Assembly: GCF_019710635.1 (NCBI RefSeq)
Contig: NZ_JAIFZS010000027.1
Span: 62,001 to 126,000 of the forward strand
From: Mycolicibacterium xanthum
Lineage (GTDB): Bacteria > Actinomycetota > Actinomycetes > Mycobacteriales > Mycobacteriaceae
Direction of reading: 5' to 3'
Length of the DNA stretch: 64,000 nucleotides
Made by a program: the position numbers and the translations under genes. This document shows positions 10,850-26,684 of this stretch, one piece after another (within the stretch, counting starts at the first letter, position 1; each line of letters opens with the position of its first letter). The notes below the pieces were generated by a model. It saw nothing but the letters and a program-made list of their open reading frames with translations. It had not been told where the DNA came from and searched no databases.

Positions 10850-11389
10850 TCAATCAATGCTGCCAGAAGGCGATTCCGAAGCAGCCGCCCGTTTGCCCCA
10901 ATTCTGCAGCAGGCGCGTTGCGACCACCGCCGACAACACCCCGATAACGACGACAATCGTGAATGGCGTCCAGGCAAAGTGCGGGTCGTTCAACTCGCCG
11001 AGAAAATTCTCCGCGGACTGCAGCGGGTTTCCGGTCTCCGCGATGTCCTCCCCCGCCTCGAGCGTCACGCGGTCGAACGCGGTGCTGTAGGTGCCGGCGA
11101 AGGACGGGCTCATCGCGAGCACCGTCGACCCGGGGTTGGCCTGGCCGACCTCGGTGGCGATGTCGCGCAGCGGGGTGTCGATCGGCGGGTTGAAATCGAT
11201 GGCCACGATCTTGAGGTCGACGCCCTCGGCGCGCGCCTGGTCGACCACCTGCAGCAGCCCCGGGATCTGATCCTGGTAGATCGGTGCGACGCTGACACCG
11301 TCCTCGGCGACATCGGCCTGCACCTGGTTCATGTCGATCTCCGGCGGGATGTACGCCGGCAGGAACGGGATGAACTGCGGTCCGATCAC
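10850..11389 (-). CDS. Conserved membrane protein (Rv1476-like)
   Basis: A likely 179-aa protein starts at GTG 11389 (IGPQFIPFLPAYIPPEIDM). The frame continues upstream to 11536 but runs into low-complexity GACGACACGGTC-rich DNA. A soluble domain (about residues 20-135) contains VDLKIVAIDFNPP and TVLAMSPSFAGTYS and resembles the small TPM-type domain. One transmembrane helix near the C-terminus (FTIVVVIGVLSAVVATRLL) would anchor it. The position between ripA and aconitase fits Rv1476. The function is not known, and the start is uncertain. Confidence 0.72.
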   Translation of the reverse strand: MIGPQFIPFLPAYIPPEIDMNQVQADVAEDGVSVAPIYQDQIPGLLQVVDQARAEGVDLKIVAIDFNPPIDTPLRDIATEVGQANPGSTVLAMSPSFAGTYSTAFDRVTLEAGEDIAETGNPLQSAENFLGELNDPHFAWTPFTIVVVIGVLSAVVATRLLQNWGKRAAASESPSGSID

Positions 11390-14442
<3,053 letters not shown>

Positions 14443-14491
14443 GAAAAGTTCAGTCGGGCGACGAACGCTTGCGTGGGGAGGGTGTGACCCG

Positions 14492-15055
14492 ATGCCCCGG
14501 GTGACCGACGATCATCTGGCGGCTCGCCGCCGCCAGATCCTCGACGGTGCCCGGCGGTGTTTCGCCGAGCACGGCTACGACCGGGCCACCGTGCGGCGCC
14601 TCGAGCACACGATCGGGCTGTCGCGTGGGGCGATCTTCCACCACTTCCGCGACAAGGACACGCTGTTCTTCGAGCTGGCGCGCGAGGACGCCGAGCGGAT
14701 GGCCGAGGTGGCGGCGCGGGAGGGGTTGATCCAGGTGATGCGCGACATGCTCGCCGCCCCGGAACAATTCGACTGGCTCGCCACCCGGCTGGAGATCGCC
14801 CGCAAGCTGCGCAACGACCCGGCGTTCAGCCGGGGCTGGGCGGAACGGTCCAAGGAGCTGTCGGCGGCCACCGCCGAACGGTTGCGCCGCCAGAAGCAGG
14901 CCGGGTTGCTGCGCGACGACGTTCCCGCCGAGGTGCTGCGCACCTATCTGGAGCTGGTTCTGGACGGCTTGGTGGCGCGGCTGGCGTCCGGTGACGATCC
15001 CGAGAAGCTCAGCGCGGTGCTCGACGTCGTCGAGGCATCGGTCCGCCAGGAGTGA
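14492..15055 (+). CDS. TetR-family regulator, AcnR-like
   Basis: This 187-aa regulator has an N-terminal helix-turn-helix (ILDGARRCFAEHGYDRATVRRL then GLSRGAIFHHFRDKDTLFFELA, about residues 15-62) and an all-helical ligand domain. GGGGAGG precedes the ATG. It corresponds to Rv1474c. The corynebacterial orthologue AcnR represses aconitase, and the gene directly follows acn here, so control of acn is the likely role; this is inference from context. It is convergent with the small HTH gene, with stop codons 2 bp apart. Confidence 0.9.
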   Translation: MPRVTDDHLAARRRQILDGARRCFAEHGYDRATVRRLEHTIGLSRGAIFHHFRDKDTLFFELAREDAERMAEVAAREGLIQVMRDMLAAPEQFDWLATRLEIARKLRNDPAFSRGWAERSKELSAATAERLRRQKQAGLLRDDVPAEVLRTYLELVLDGLVARLASGDDPEKLSAVLDVVEASVRQE

Positions 15056-15057
15056 CG

Positions 15058-15243
15058 TCAGGGCCTGCGGCGGTGATTGGGGCCGCCCCTGCTGCGCATC
15101 GTGGTGCCCGACTCTCGCAGCATGCTGTGGATCGAACCGTAGGACCGGCCGGTGGACGCCGCCAGCGACCGGATGCTCGCCCCCCGCTCGTACGCGCTGC
15201 GGAGCTCGGTGAGCAGCTGGTCTCTGGTCTCGGTGTTCTTCAT
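15058..15243 (-). CDS. Small helix-turn-helix protein (Rv1473A-like)
   Basis: This 61-aa basic protein is almost entirely one HTH unit: LRSAYERGASIRSLAASTGRSYGSIHSMLRES, followed by an Arg-rich tail GGPNHRRRP that probably contacts DNA. GGGAGG lies 7 nt before the ATG at 15243. It matches Rv1473A in size and position, annotated there as a possible transcriptional regulator. It lacks any dimerisation or ligand domain. Targets are unknown. Confidence 0.82.
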   Translation of the reverse strand: MKNTETRDQLLTELRSAYERGASIRSLAASTGRSYGSIHSMLRESGTTMRSRGGPNHRRRP

Positions 15244-15301
15244 CGGCGCCTCCCACGTTGTGCACCGACCTCATACCCAGCCTAGCGGGCGTTGACACCC
15301 C

Positions 15302-16939
<1,638 letters not shown>

Positions 16940-16954
16940 GCTCGTCTTCCCTGC

Positions 16955-17785
16955 CTACTTGTCGTCGGTGAATTCCGGTGTCCGGTTCTGCGCGCGCGCA
17001 GCGACCGCTTCTTCGAAGTTGCCGGTGAGCAAACGAATGAAAAGCTGTCCCAGACCCTCGGCCTGCATGTGCCCTTCCAGGCTAGCGGCGTCCAGTCCAC
17101 TCCATAGTGTGCGCTTGGTCAACTCGACCCCCGGCCGGGAGAACGACGCGATGCGCTCGCCCATCTGCAGGCAAACGTCGAGCAGGTCGGTGTCGGGCAC
17201 CGTACGGGACACCAGCCCGATCCGTGCGGCCTCCTCGGCGTCGACGTCCCGGCCGGTCAGCATCATCTCGAAGGCCCGCGATGTGCCGATGGCCCGCGGC
17301 AGCAGATACGACAGCCCCAGCTCGCTGGCCGTCAGCCCGTTGTTGATGCCCGCAGCGCGGAAATAGGCGCCGGCGGCGGCGACCCGGATGTCGCAGGCCA
17401 GCGCGAGACACAGCCCGCCGCCGATGGCCGCGCCGTTGACCGCGGCAATGACCGGCTGGTGCATCCGGCGCAGGCCCAGGATCACCTCGTCGAGCACCCT
17501 CATGGAGCGCAGCGCGAAGGTCGGCCTGGTCAACCCTTCGACGTGTGGCACCGCTCCGGCCGACTTGTGGTCCGCGCCCGATGAGAAGCCGCGGCCCGCG
17601 CCGGTCAGCACGACCGCGCGCACCTCGTTGTCGTAGCTCAGCTCACCGAGCACCTGCTGCAGAGGCACCATCACGTCGAAGGCCATCGAGTTCATCCGCT
17701 CGGGACGGTTGAGCGTCACCAGCGCGACGTGCGGTGTCGGTCGGTCGACGAGAACGAAGCGGGAATCCCCGGTGTGCGTGGTCAC
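16955..17785 (-). CDS. echA12: Enoyl-CoA hydratase/isomerase family protein EchA12
   Basis: This 276-aa crotonase-fold protein has an oxyanion-hole segment GAGRGFSSGADHKSA and the second one AAVNGAAIGGGLCLALACDIRVAA. Where typical hydratases carry two catalytic Glu residues, it has INNGLTASELGLSYLLPRAIG with one Glu, so it may be an isomerase or another crotonase. It matches Rv1472 in position between the ABC-F gene and thioredoxin. The substrate is unknown. GTG or ATG starts near 17785 begin with TTHTGDSRFVLVDRP. Confidence 0.9.
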   Translation of the reverse strand: MTTHTGDSRFVLVDRPTPHVALVTLNRPERMNSMAFDVMVPLQQVLGELSYDNEVRAVVLTGAGRGFSSGADHKSAGAVPHVEGLTRPTFALRSMRVLDEVILGLRRMHQPVIAAVNGAAIGGGLCLALACDIRVAAAGAYFRAAGINNGLTASELGLSYLLPRAIGTSRAFEMMLTGRDVDAEEAARIGLVSRTVPDTDLLDVCLQMGERIASFSRPGVELTKRTLWSGLDAASLEGHMQAEGLGQLFIRLLTGNFEEAVAARAQNRTPEFTDDK

Positions 17786-17824
17786 GGCAGCACGCTATCG
17801 CGCGCTCACCCCGCGATGAGGCCG

Positions 17825-18190
17825 TCAGGCCTGTTCGGGTTCTCCCTGCGCGGCGATCGCGGCATCGATGTCGAACTCCTTGATCTTGGCCACCAGGTCC
17901 TCCAGCGCCGCCGGCGGGAGGGCACCGGCCTGGTTGAACACCAGCTTGCCCTTCTTGAACGCCATCAGCGTCGGGATCGAGCGGATGTCCGCGGCGGCGG
18001 CGAGCTGCTGCTCGGCCTCGGTGTCGACCTTGGCGAACACGACGTCGGGGTGATTCTCCGACGACTTCTTGTAGGTCGGGGCGAACGCCCGGCACGGACC
18101 GCACCACGACGCCCAGAAATCGACCAGGACGATCTCGTTGTCGTTGATGATGTCGTTGAACTGCTCGGCAGTGATGTCTTGGGTAGCCAC
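17825..18190 (-). CDS. trxB: Thioredoxin
   Basis: This 121-aa cytoplasmic thioredoxin has the active site FWASWCGPCRAFAPTY with Cys30 and Cys33, cis-Pro in RSIPTLMAFKKGK, and the usual fold length plus a short acidic tail. It corresponds to Rv1471 (trxB1). The neighbouring thioredoxin trxA, ctpD and fadE15 of M. tuberculosis are absent; four other genes lie upstream instead. It probably exchanges electrons with thioredoxin reductase encoded elsewhere. Confidence 0.95.
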   Translation of the reverse strand: MATQDITAEQFNDIINDNEIVLVDFWASWCGPCRAFAPTYKKSSENHPDVVFAKVDTEAEQQLAAAADIRSIPTLMAFKKGKLVFNQAGALPPAALEDLVAKIKEFDIDAAIAAQGEPEQA

Positions 18191-18250
18191 GTAACTGCCA
18201 ACGTCGCCGGCCGGTGCTGTGTTCCCCGGGTCCTCCGGTGGCCGGGACGA

Positions 18251-18784
18251 TCAGCCGGGCGACGCGGCGAGGTCGGCGTTGGCCAGCAGCCGGCGTTGCC
18301 GCCCGGGCCACCAGAGCAGCTCCGCCGCAAGCGCTGTGAGGTAGATCCCCGACGCGACCAGATCGCCCCATGAACCGAAGACGGCATCCCATCCGGCGGC
18401 CGCCACCGCGACGACGAGGACGACGAGCAGCAGCCACCGCAGCGGGCGCGCATCGTCGGCGGCCTCGTGCAGTCCCCGGGCGCACTCCGCAACCGACGCC
18501 GAGAGCCGGGCGTCCGGGACGCGTTCGCCGCGGCGGGCGGCCCGCACCACCGCCACCCGTTGCGCAGCGCTCAGGCGCGCCGATCCCGGCCAGTACCGCG
18601 TCATCCGCCGAGACATCAAGAGACCGAAGCACCCACCGACGATCACGGCCACGATCAGCCCGCCGACGACGAACCCCGAGTCCAGCCAAGCGAGAACGCC
18701 CACGGTCAGACCGCTTACCGCACCGATCGTCAGCGCGCGCCGTACCCCGCCACCCCGCCACACGACGGCGGGAAGGGTGACCAC
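18251..18784 (-). CDS. Hypothetical membrane protein
   Basis: A likely 177-aa protein starts at one of two adjacent GTG codons (18784 or 18781, VTLPAVVWRGGGVRRALT). The frame also runs upstream to 18856, overlapping the flavodoxin-like gene. Two hydrophobic segments (about 17-34 and 36-55) and two more (about 115-132 and 140-157) flank a basic, Ala-rich cytoplasmic middle (LSAAQRVAVVRAARRGERVP). This arrangement recurs in actinobacterial membrane proteins of unknown function. It is the last gene of a three-gene run with the flavodoxin-like gene. Confidence 0.65.
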   Translation of the reverse strand: MVTLPAVVWRGGGVRRALTIGAVSGLTVGVLAWLDSGFVVGGLIVAVIVGGCFGLLMSRRMTRYWPGSARLSAAQRVAVVRAARRGERVPDARLSASVAECARGLHEAADDARPLRWLLLVVLVVAVAAAGWDAVFGSWGDLVASGIYLTALAAELLWWPGRQRRLLANADLAASPG

Positions 18785-18812
18785 GAACGAGTCTTTCCCG
18801 GCCGCGGCGCGG

Positions 18813-19535
18813 TTACCGGTACTCGGGGTTGACGAAGTCGTACCGGCACCCGGCATCCCAGCCCGATCTGAGGTTGCCGTACGCGGGCATCCCGCCCGCC
18901 GACTTGAGCATGCGGGCCAGGTGCATCAGGTTCCACGTCATGAACGTGGTGTTGCGGTTGGTGAAGTCGTTCTCCGGCCCGCCCGAGCCGGGATCCAGAT
19001 AGGACGGCCCCGGTCCGGCCGCCCCGATCCAACCCGCGTCGGCCTGCGGCGGGATCGTGTAGCCGATGTGCTGCAGCGTGTAGAGCACGTTCTGCGCACA
19101 GTGCTTCACACCGTCCTCGTTGCCGGTGATCAGGCAGCCGCCCACCCGGCCGTAGTACAGATACTGTCCGTCCGCGTTGAGCAGATGCGACCCGCCGTAG
19201 AGCCGCTCGTGCACCTTTTTCATGACCGAGCTGTTGTCGCCCAGCCAGATCGGGCCGGCCAGCACCAGGATGTCGGCGGCCAGCACCTTGTCGAAGATCG
19301 CCGGCCAGTCGTCGGTCGCCCAGCCGTGCTCACGCATGTCCGGCCACACGCCGGTCGCGATGTCGTGGTCGACGGCCCGCACCACGTCGACCCCGACACC
19401 GTGCTTGGCCATGATCCCGGCGCTGATCCCGATCAGCCCGTCGGTGTGACTCATCTCCGGTGAGCGTTTGAGGGTGCAGTTGATGAACAACGCACGCAGG
19501 CCACTGAAGTCGACATCGATATCGATATCGGTCAC
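18813..19535 (-). CDS. NADPH-dependent FMN reductase/flavodoxin-like protein
   Basis: This 240-aa protein has a flavodoxin-like fold. FINCTLKRSPEMSHT matches the phosphate-binding loop of FMN reductases (NxTxxxSP-type), and ILVLAGPIWLGDNSSVMKKVHERL matches the flavin ring-binding loop. GRVGGCLITGNEDG follows. The GTG at 19535 overlaps the upstream stop as GTGA, so translation is probably coupled to the 215-aa protein. It likely reduces a quinone, flavin or small molecule with FMN as cofactor; the substrate is unknown. Confidence 0.82.
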   Translation of the reverse strand: MTDIDIDVDFSGLRALFINCTLKRSPEMSHTDGLIGISAGIMAKHGVGVDVVRAVDHDIATGVWPDMREHGWATDDWPAIFDKVLAADILVLAGPIWLGDNSSVMKKVHERLYGGSHLLNADGQYLYYGRVGGCLITGNEDGVKHCAQNVLYTLQHIGYTIPPQADAGWIGAAGPGPSYLDPGSGGPENDFTNRNTTFMTWNLMHLARMLKSAGGMPAYGNLRSGWDAGCRYDFVNPEYR

Positions 19536-20179
19536 GGAGCGCTCCTGTCCAATTCACCTCTGCCGCGCCGGAAGAACTCCGCGACGTCCGACGTGAGCGC
19601 GTCCACGTCGTGCGCCGGATCCAGGGCGAGCAACGCCCCGAACGGGGCGTTCCAGAAAGCACCGTTGCGCTGCTTCCACGGGCCCACATACGCATACGGC
19701 CCGGGGTGGTGGTCGTCGCCGGCCGAGACGCCGTAGTTCACCTCGTCGGCGCTCACCGCGACGTCGAAATGCTCCGGCCAGAGGATCGGATGCTGTTCGG
19801 GCAGAAACTGTTTCAGCGCGTAGCCACCGGCGTACAGACTGCGGTAGAGCAGCTCGGCGGCCGCGGCGTCGATATCGAGGATCGCGCCGTCGGGCAGTGC
19901 GTCGACGATCTCGTAGACGCCTTCGGGCGGGCCGGGATCCACCCCGGACGCCCGGGCCAGCTCCACGACCGGCCCCGCGAGCGGCGCCGACCCGTCCGGC
20001 CACACCAGCGCGCGGCCGCGGACCGACATCGGCAGTGCGGTGCCCGAGAAGCCGTCTGGGCGAACAGCCAGCCTGATGGTCCCCGCCGAGCGGTATTGCG
20101 GGCCGGCGATCAGGCTCTCGGCGACCCCGCGCAGCTGTCGGCGGGTGTCGGCGTACACGTGCTCCCAGCCCTGGGCCAT
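19532..20179 (-). CDS. Conserved hypothetical protein
   Basis: This 215-aa soluble protein starts at ATG 20179 (AQGWEHVYADTRRQL) after GGAG. It is not a family I can name. Conserved-looking stretches are GTIRLAVRPDGFSGT, LPEQHPILWPEHFDVAVSADEVNYG and GPWKQRNGAFWNAPFGALL, rich in Trp, His and Pro, suggesting a small-molecule-binding or maleylpyruvate-isomerase-like accessory fold. It is translationally coupled to the flavodoxin-like protein (GTGA overlap), so the two may act on one pathway. It is divergent from the HAD gene. Confidence 0.75.
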   Translation of the reverse strand: MAQGWEHVYADTRRQLRGVAESLIAGPQYRSAGTIRLAVRPDGFSGTALPMSVRGRALVWPDGSAPLAGPVVELARASGVDPGPPEGVYEIVDALPDGAILDIDAAAAELLYRSLYAGGYALKQFLPEQHPILWPEHFDVAVSADEVNYGVSAGDDHHPGPYAYVGPWKQRNGAFWNAPFGALLALDPAHDVDALTSDVAEFFRRGRGELDRSAP

Positions 20180-20278
20180 CCCGGCTCCTCTCCGGCGTCT
20201 GGGTCTGCAGTGCCGCGACCGATGCACAGCGTTACACGGATGACCCCGCCCGCACGTGGAGATGCGATCCTTGACGAC

Positions 20279-20953
20279 GTGAATCGCCCGTCGGTCCTCG
20301 TCTTCGATGTGAACGAGACGCTCATCGATATCGAGGCCCTCGCACCCGGATTCGAGGCGCTCTTCGGCGATCGCTCGGTACTGCGCGAATGGTTCGCACA
20401 GCTGGTGCTGTACTCGATGACGGTGACGCTGTCCGGCCAGTACGTCGACTTCGTCACCCTCGGCCGGGCGGTGCTACGCATGATCGGCGACATCCACGGC
20501 GTCGTGGTGACCGACGAGGATGTGGATCGACTCGCCCGCCGGATGCGGACCCTGCCAGCACACCCCGACGTCGCCGAGGGCCTGGCCCAGTTGCAGTCGC
20601 ACGGCTACTGCCTGGTCACGCTGACCAACTCACCGCCCACCGCCGCGGGGGCGACGCCGCTGGAGAGCGCAGGCCTGGCCGGGTTCTTCGAGCGTCAGTT
20701 CAGCGTCGACGCGCTGCGGGTGTTCAAACCGTCCCCGCCGCTTTACACCGGGGTCGCCGCCGAACTCGGGGTCGCTCCGGCGGACTGCATGATGGTCGCC
20801 GCGCATGTCTGGGACACCATCGGCGCGCAGGCAGCGGACATGTCGGGCGCGTTGCTCACCCGGCCGGGAAACGCGGTGTTGCCGGTGGCCGAGCAGATGC
20901 GCCCGACGGTCGTCGCCGCCGATCTCGTCGAGCTGGCCGAGCTGCTGAAGTAG
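20279..20953 (+). CDS. HAD-superfamily hydrolase, haloacid dehalogenase type II-like
   Basis: This 224-aa protein starts at GTG 20279; ATG 20240 is a possible earlier start. It shows the L-2-haloacid dehalogenase pattern: nucleophile Asp10 and Thr14 in VFDVNETLID, LTNSPP, Lys in VFKPSPPLY, and a final acid motif. The last motif reads VAAHVWD rather than the canonical VSSNxWD, so Ser and Asn that help position substrate and water are replaced by Ala and His. The substrate may therefore not be a chloro acid. It is convergent with sufT. Confidence 0.82.
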   Translation: MNRPSVLVFDVNETLIDIEALAPGFEALFGDRSVLREWFAQLVLYSMTVTLSGQYVDFVTLGRAVLRMIGDIHGVVVTDEDVDRLARRMRTLPAHPDVAEGLAQLQSHGYCLVTLTNSPPTAAGATPLESAGLAGFFERQFSVDALRVFKPSPPLYTGVAAELGVAPADCMMVAAHVWDTIGAQAADMSGALLTRPGNAVLPVAEQMRPTVVAADLVELAELLK

Positions 20954-21025
20954 GCGGTGCGCCCAGCGTGAACGTACTGCGAGAATCCGGGAGGAGTTTC
21001 GCAGTGTGTTCACACTCGGCGACAT

Positions 21026-21369
21026 CTAGACGGTGAAGCCGAGCGCCCGCAGCTGCTCGCGGCCGTCGTCGGTGATCTTGTCCGGACCCCACGGCGGGTT
21101 CCACACCCAGTTGATCTTGATCTCGTTGACCAGACCCGCACCCACGAGCGCGGTCCGGGACTGATCCTCGATGACATCGGTCAGCGGGCAGGCCGCCGAT
21201 GTGAGGGTCATGTCGATCAGCGCGACCGGCCCGGCGTCGCCGTTCTCGACGCCGACGCCGTACACCAGACCCAAGTCGACGACGTTGATCCCGAGCTCAG
21301 GGTCCACCACGTCGTGCATGGCCTCCTCGATCTCGGCCAGCAACTCGTCGTTCGGTGCAGCGTTGTCAC

Positions 21370-21373
<4 letters not shown>
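21026..21373 (-). CDS. sufT: SufT-like iron-sulfur assembly protein (MIP18/DUF59)
   Basis: This 115-aa DUF59 protein acts in iron-sulfur cluster maturation. DPELGINVVDLGLVYGV is the family hallmark, and the conserved Cys lies in LTSAACPLTD. It starts at ATG 21373, which overlaps the sufU stop (ATGA) and follows a strong GGAGGAG site inside sufU. It matches Rv1466. It is the last gene of the sufRBDCSUT operon and presumably helps transfer or target clusters. Confidence 0.93.
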
Positions 21374-23952
<2,579 letters not shown>

Positions 23953-23954
23953 GG

Positions 23955-25154
23955 TCAGAAAGTTCTCGATTCGGTAATGGCTAGTTCTCGTTCAATTGCT
24001 TCGGTCAGGCGCTCCCGTACCGCGGGCACGGCGATCTTGGCGATGATCTCGCCGAAGAACCCGCGCACCACCAGCCGGCGGGCCTGCTCCTCGGGGATCC
24101 CGCGGGCACGCAGATAGAAGATCTGCTCGTCGTCGAAACGTCCGGTGGCACTGGCGTGCCCGGCCCCGACGATCTCGCCGGTCTCGATCTCCAGGTTTGG
24201 CACCGAATCGGCCCGGGCACCATCGGTGAGCACCAGATTGCGGTTGACCTCGAAGGTGTCGGTCCCGGTGGCTTCGGCGCGGATCAACACGTCGCCGATC
24301 CAGACCGTGTGCGCGTCGGGCTTCTTCGAATCCGGATCACCCTGCAGCGCCCCCTTGTACAGCACATCGGACTTGCAGTTCGGGTGCGCATGGTCGACCA
24401 GCAACCGGGACTCGAAGAACTGGCCGTCGTCGGCGAAGTAGGTGCCGAGCAGCTGTGCCTGCCCGCCGGGCGCGGCGAACCGCACCGTCACCGAGGTGCG
24501 CACGACGTCGCCACCGAGGGTGACGTTGACATGCCCCAGTACCGCGTCGCGGCCCACCTTCGCGTGATGGGCACTGACGTGGACCATGTCGTCGGCCCAG
24601 TCGGCGATCCAGATCACGCCCAGGCCCGCGGAGTCACCGACGATGATCTCGACGTTGTCGGCATACGTCCCACTGCCGCGCAGATCCACGACGACGATCG
24701 CGCGGGCGAACTCCTCGACCCGGATCTGCAGGTGCCCGTAGGCCACCGCCCCCTCGCCCGGACCGGTGACGGCGATCTCGATCGGCTCGGCGACCTCGGT
24801 CTCACGGGCCACCGTCACCACGGTGGCCGAGTCGAACGACGAGTAAGCCTGGGCCGCAACACGATCGGTGGGCACTCCACCCTGGCCGAGCCGCTCGTCG
24901 TGGCGGCCGACGGTCTGCACCGTCACCCCGGGGCGTTCGGTGACCGTGATGCCGGCGGCACCGGTCGCGACGGCCGACCCGTCGTGCAGCCCGCGCAGCC
25001 GCTTCAGCGGGGTGAACCGCCACAGCTCGTCACGGCCGCCGGGGACCTCGAAGGCGTCGACGTCGAACGAGGCGAACAGCTCGCCCTTGTTCAGGTTGAG
25101 CGCCGAGCCGCCCTTTGCCGCACCCTCGGCGGCTTCGGTCAGATTCGAACTCAC
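23955..25154 (-). CDS. sufD: SufD scaffold protein
   Basis: This 399-aa SufB/SufD-family protein has a right-handed beta-helix core (about 100-330) and a helical C-terminal part. GHASATGRFDDEQIFYLRARGIPEEQARRL is the family signature. The GTG at 25154 shares its first base with the sufB stop (TAGTG). It forms the SufB-SufD heterodimer on which clusters are built with SufC. It matches Rv1462. Confidence 0.95.
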   Translation of the reverse strand: MSSNLTEAAEGAAKGGSALNLNKGELFASFDVDAFEVPGGRDELWRFTPLKRLRGLHDGSAVATGAAGITVTERPGVTVQTVGRHDERLGQGGVPTDRVAAQAYSSFDSATVVTVARETEVAEPIEIAVTGPGEGAVAYGHLQIRVEEFARAIVVVDLRGSGTYADNVEIIVGDSAGLGVIWIADWADDMVHVSAHHAKVGRDAVLGHVNVTLGGDVVRTSVTVRFAAPGGQAQLLGTYFADDGQFFESRLLVDHAHPNCKSDVLYKGALQGDPDSKKPDAHTVWIGDVLIRAEATGTDTFEVNRNLVLTDGARADSVPNLEIETGEIVGAGHASATGRFDDEQIFYLRARGIPEEQARRLVVRGFFGEIIAKIAVPAVRERLTEAIERELAITESRTF

Positions 25155-26599
25155 TAGCCCACCGCGCCTTCCATCTGCAGCTCGATCAGGCGGTTGAGCT
25201 CCAGTGCGTATTCCATCGGCAGTTCCTTGGCGATCGGCTCGACGAAGCCGCGCACCACCATCGCCATCGCCTCGTCCTCGGTCAGGCCGCGGCTCATCAG
25301 ATAGAACATCTGGTCCTCGCTGACCTTGGACACCGTCGCCTCGTGACCCATCGTGACATCGTCCTCACGGATGTCGACATACGGGTAGGTGTCCGAGCGG
25401 CTGACCGTATCGACAAGCAGCGCATCGCATTTGACGCTCGACCTGGACCCGTGTGCACCTTTGTTGACTTGGACCAGGCCACGGTACGACGCCCGTCCGC
25501 CGCCTCGGGCGACCGACTTGGACACGATGTTGCTCGACGTGTGCGGTGCCAGGTGCAGCATCTTGGCACCGGTGTCCTGGTGCTGCCCCTCGCCGGCGAA
25601 GGCCACCGAGAGCACTTCACCCTTGGCGTGTTCGCCGGTCATCCAGACCGCCGGGTACTTCATCGTGACCTTGGAGCCGATGTTCCCGTCGACCCACTCC
25701 ATGGTCGCGCCTGCCTCCGCGCGGGCGCGCTTGGTGACCAGGTTGTAGACGTTGTTCGACCAGTTCTGGATCGTCGTGTAGCGGCACCGCCCGCCCGCCT
25801 TGACGATAATCTCGACAACCGCCGAATGCAGCGAGTCGCTCTTGTAAATGGGAGCAGTGCAGCCCTCCACGTAGTGCACATACGCACCCTCGTCGACGAT
25901 GATCAGGGTCCGCTCGAACTGGCCCATGTTCTCGGTGTTGATCCGGAAGTAGGCCTGCAGCGGGATGTCGACGTGCACGCCGGGCGGCACGTAGATGAAC
26001 GAACCGCCCGACCACACCGCCGTATTGAGGGCCGAGAACTTGTTGTCGCCGGCCGGGATCACCGTGCCGAAGTGCTTCTTGAAGATCTCCGGGTGTTCGC
26101 GCAGCCCCGAGTCGGTGTCCAGGAAGATGACGCCCTGGGCCTCCAGGTCCTCACGGATCTGGTGGTAGACAACCTCCGACTCGTACTGGGCGGCGACCCC
26201 GGCCACCAGTCTCTGCTTCTCGGCCTCCGGGATGCCGAGTCGGTCGTAGGTGTTCTTGATGTCCTCGGGCAGGTCCTCCCAGGACGCGGCCTGCTTCTCG
26301 GTCGAACGCACGAAGTACTTGATGTTGTCGAAGTCGATCCCGTCGAGGTCCGAACCCCACTTCGGCATCGGCTTCTTGTCGAACGTGCGCAGCGCCTTGA
26401 GGCGGATGTCGAGCATCCATTCCGGCTCGTTCTTCTTCCCCGAGATGTCGCGGACCACCGCCTCGGACAGCCCCCGCTGAGCGCTGGCGCCCGCGACGTC
26501 CGAGTCCGCCCAGCCGTAGCCGTACTTGCCCAGGGAGGCGATCGCCTCCTCCTGGGTCAGGACCTCGGCTGCGGTCCCGGCCTCCGGTGTGAGTGTCAT
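25154..26599 (-). CDS. sufB: SufB scaffold protein, intein-free
   Basis: This 481-aa scaffold protein is where iron-sulfur clusters are assembled. It shows [29 protein letters not shown] and the C-terminal [22 protein letters not shown] signature. It is the length of a bare SufB. The M. tuberculosis orthologue (846 aa) carries an intein; here the [10 protein letters not shown] region and the rest read through without interruption. AGGAG lies before the ATG at 26599. An 85-bp spacer with a small stem (26630-26635 with 26649-26654) separates it from sufR. Confidence 0.97.
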   Translation of the reverse strand: MTLTPEAGTAAEVLTQEEAIASLGKYGYGWADSDVAGASAQRGLSEAVVRDISGKKNEPEWMLDIRLKALRTFDKKPMPKWGSDLDGIDFDNIKYFVRSTEKQAASWEDLPEDIKNTYDRLGIPEAEKQRLVAGVAAQYESEVVYHQIREDLEAQGVIFLDTDSGLREHPEIFKKHFGTVIPAGDNKFSALNTAVWSGGSFIYVPPGVHVDIPLQAYFRINTENMGQFERTLIIVDEGAYVHYVEGCTAPIYKSDSLHSAVVEIIVKAGGRCRYTTIQNWSNNVYNLVTKRARAEAGATMEWVDGNIGSKVTMKYPAVWMTGEHAKGEVLSVAFAGEGQHQDTGAKMLHLAPHTSSNIVSKSVARGGGRASYRGLVQVNKGAHGSRSSVKCDALLVDTVSRSDTYPYVDIREDDVTMGHEATVSKVSEDQMFYLMSRGLTEDEAMAMVVRGFVEPIAKELPMEYALELNRLIELQMEGAVG

Positions 26600-26684
26600 T
26601 GCGACACACTCCTTCTGCTGTCGTGGTGTCTCCGGTGCGGGCTGTGCGCCGGAGGATCGTTCTCGGTCGCGCGCGTGTCGGTCG

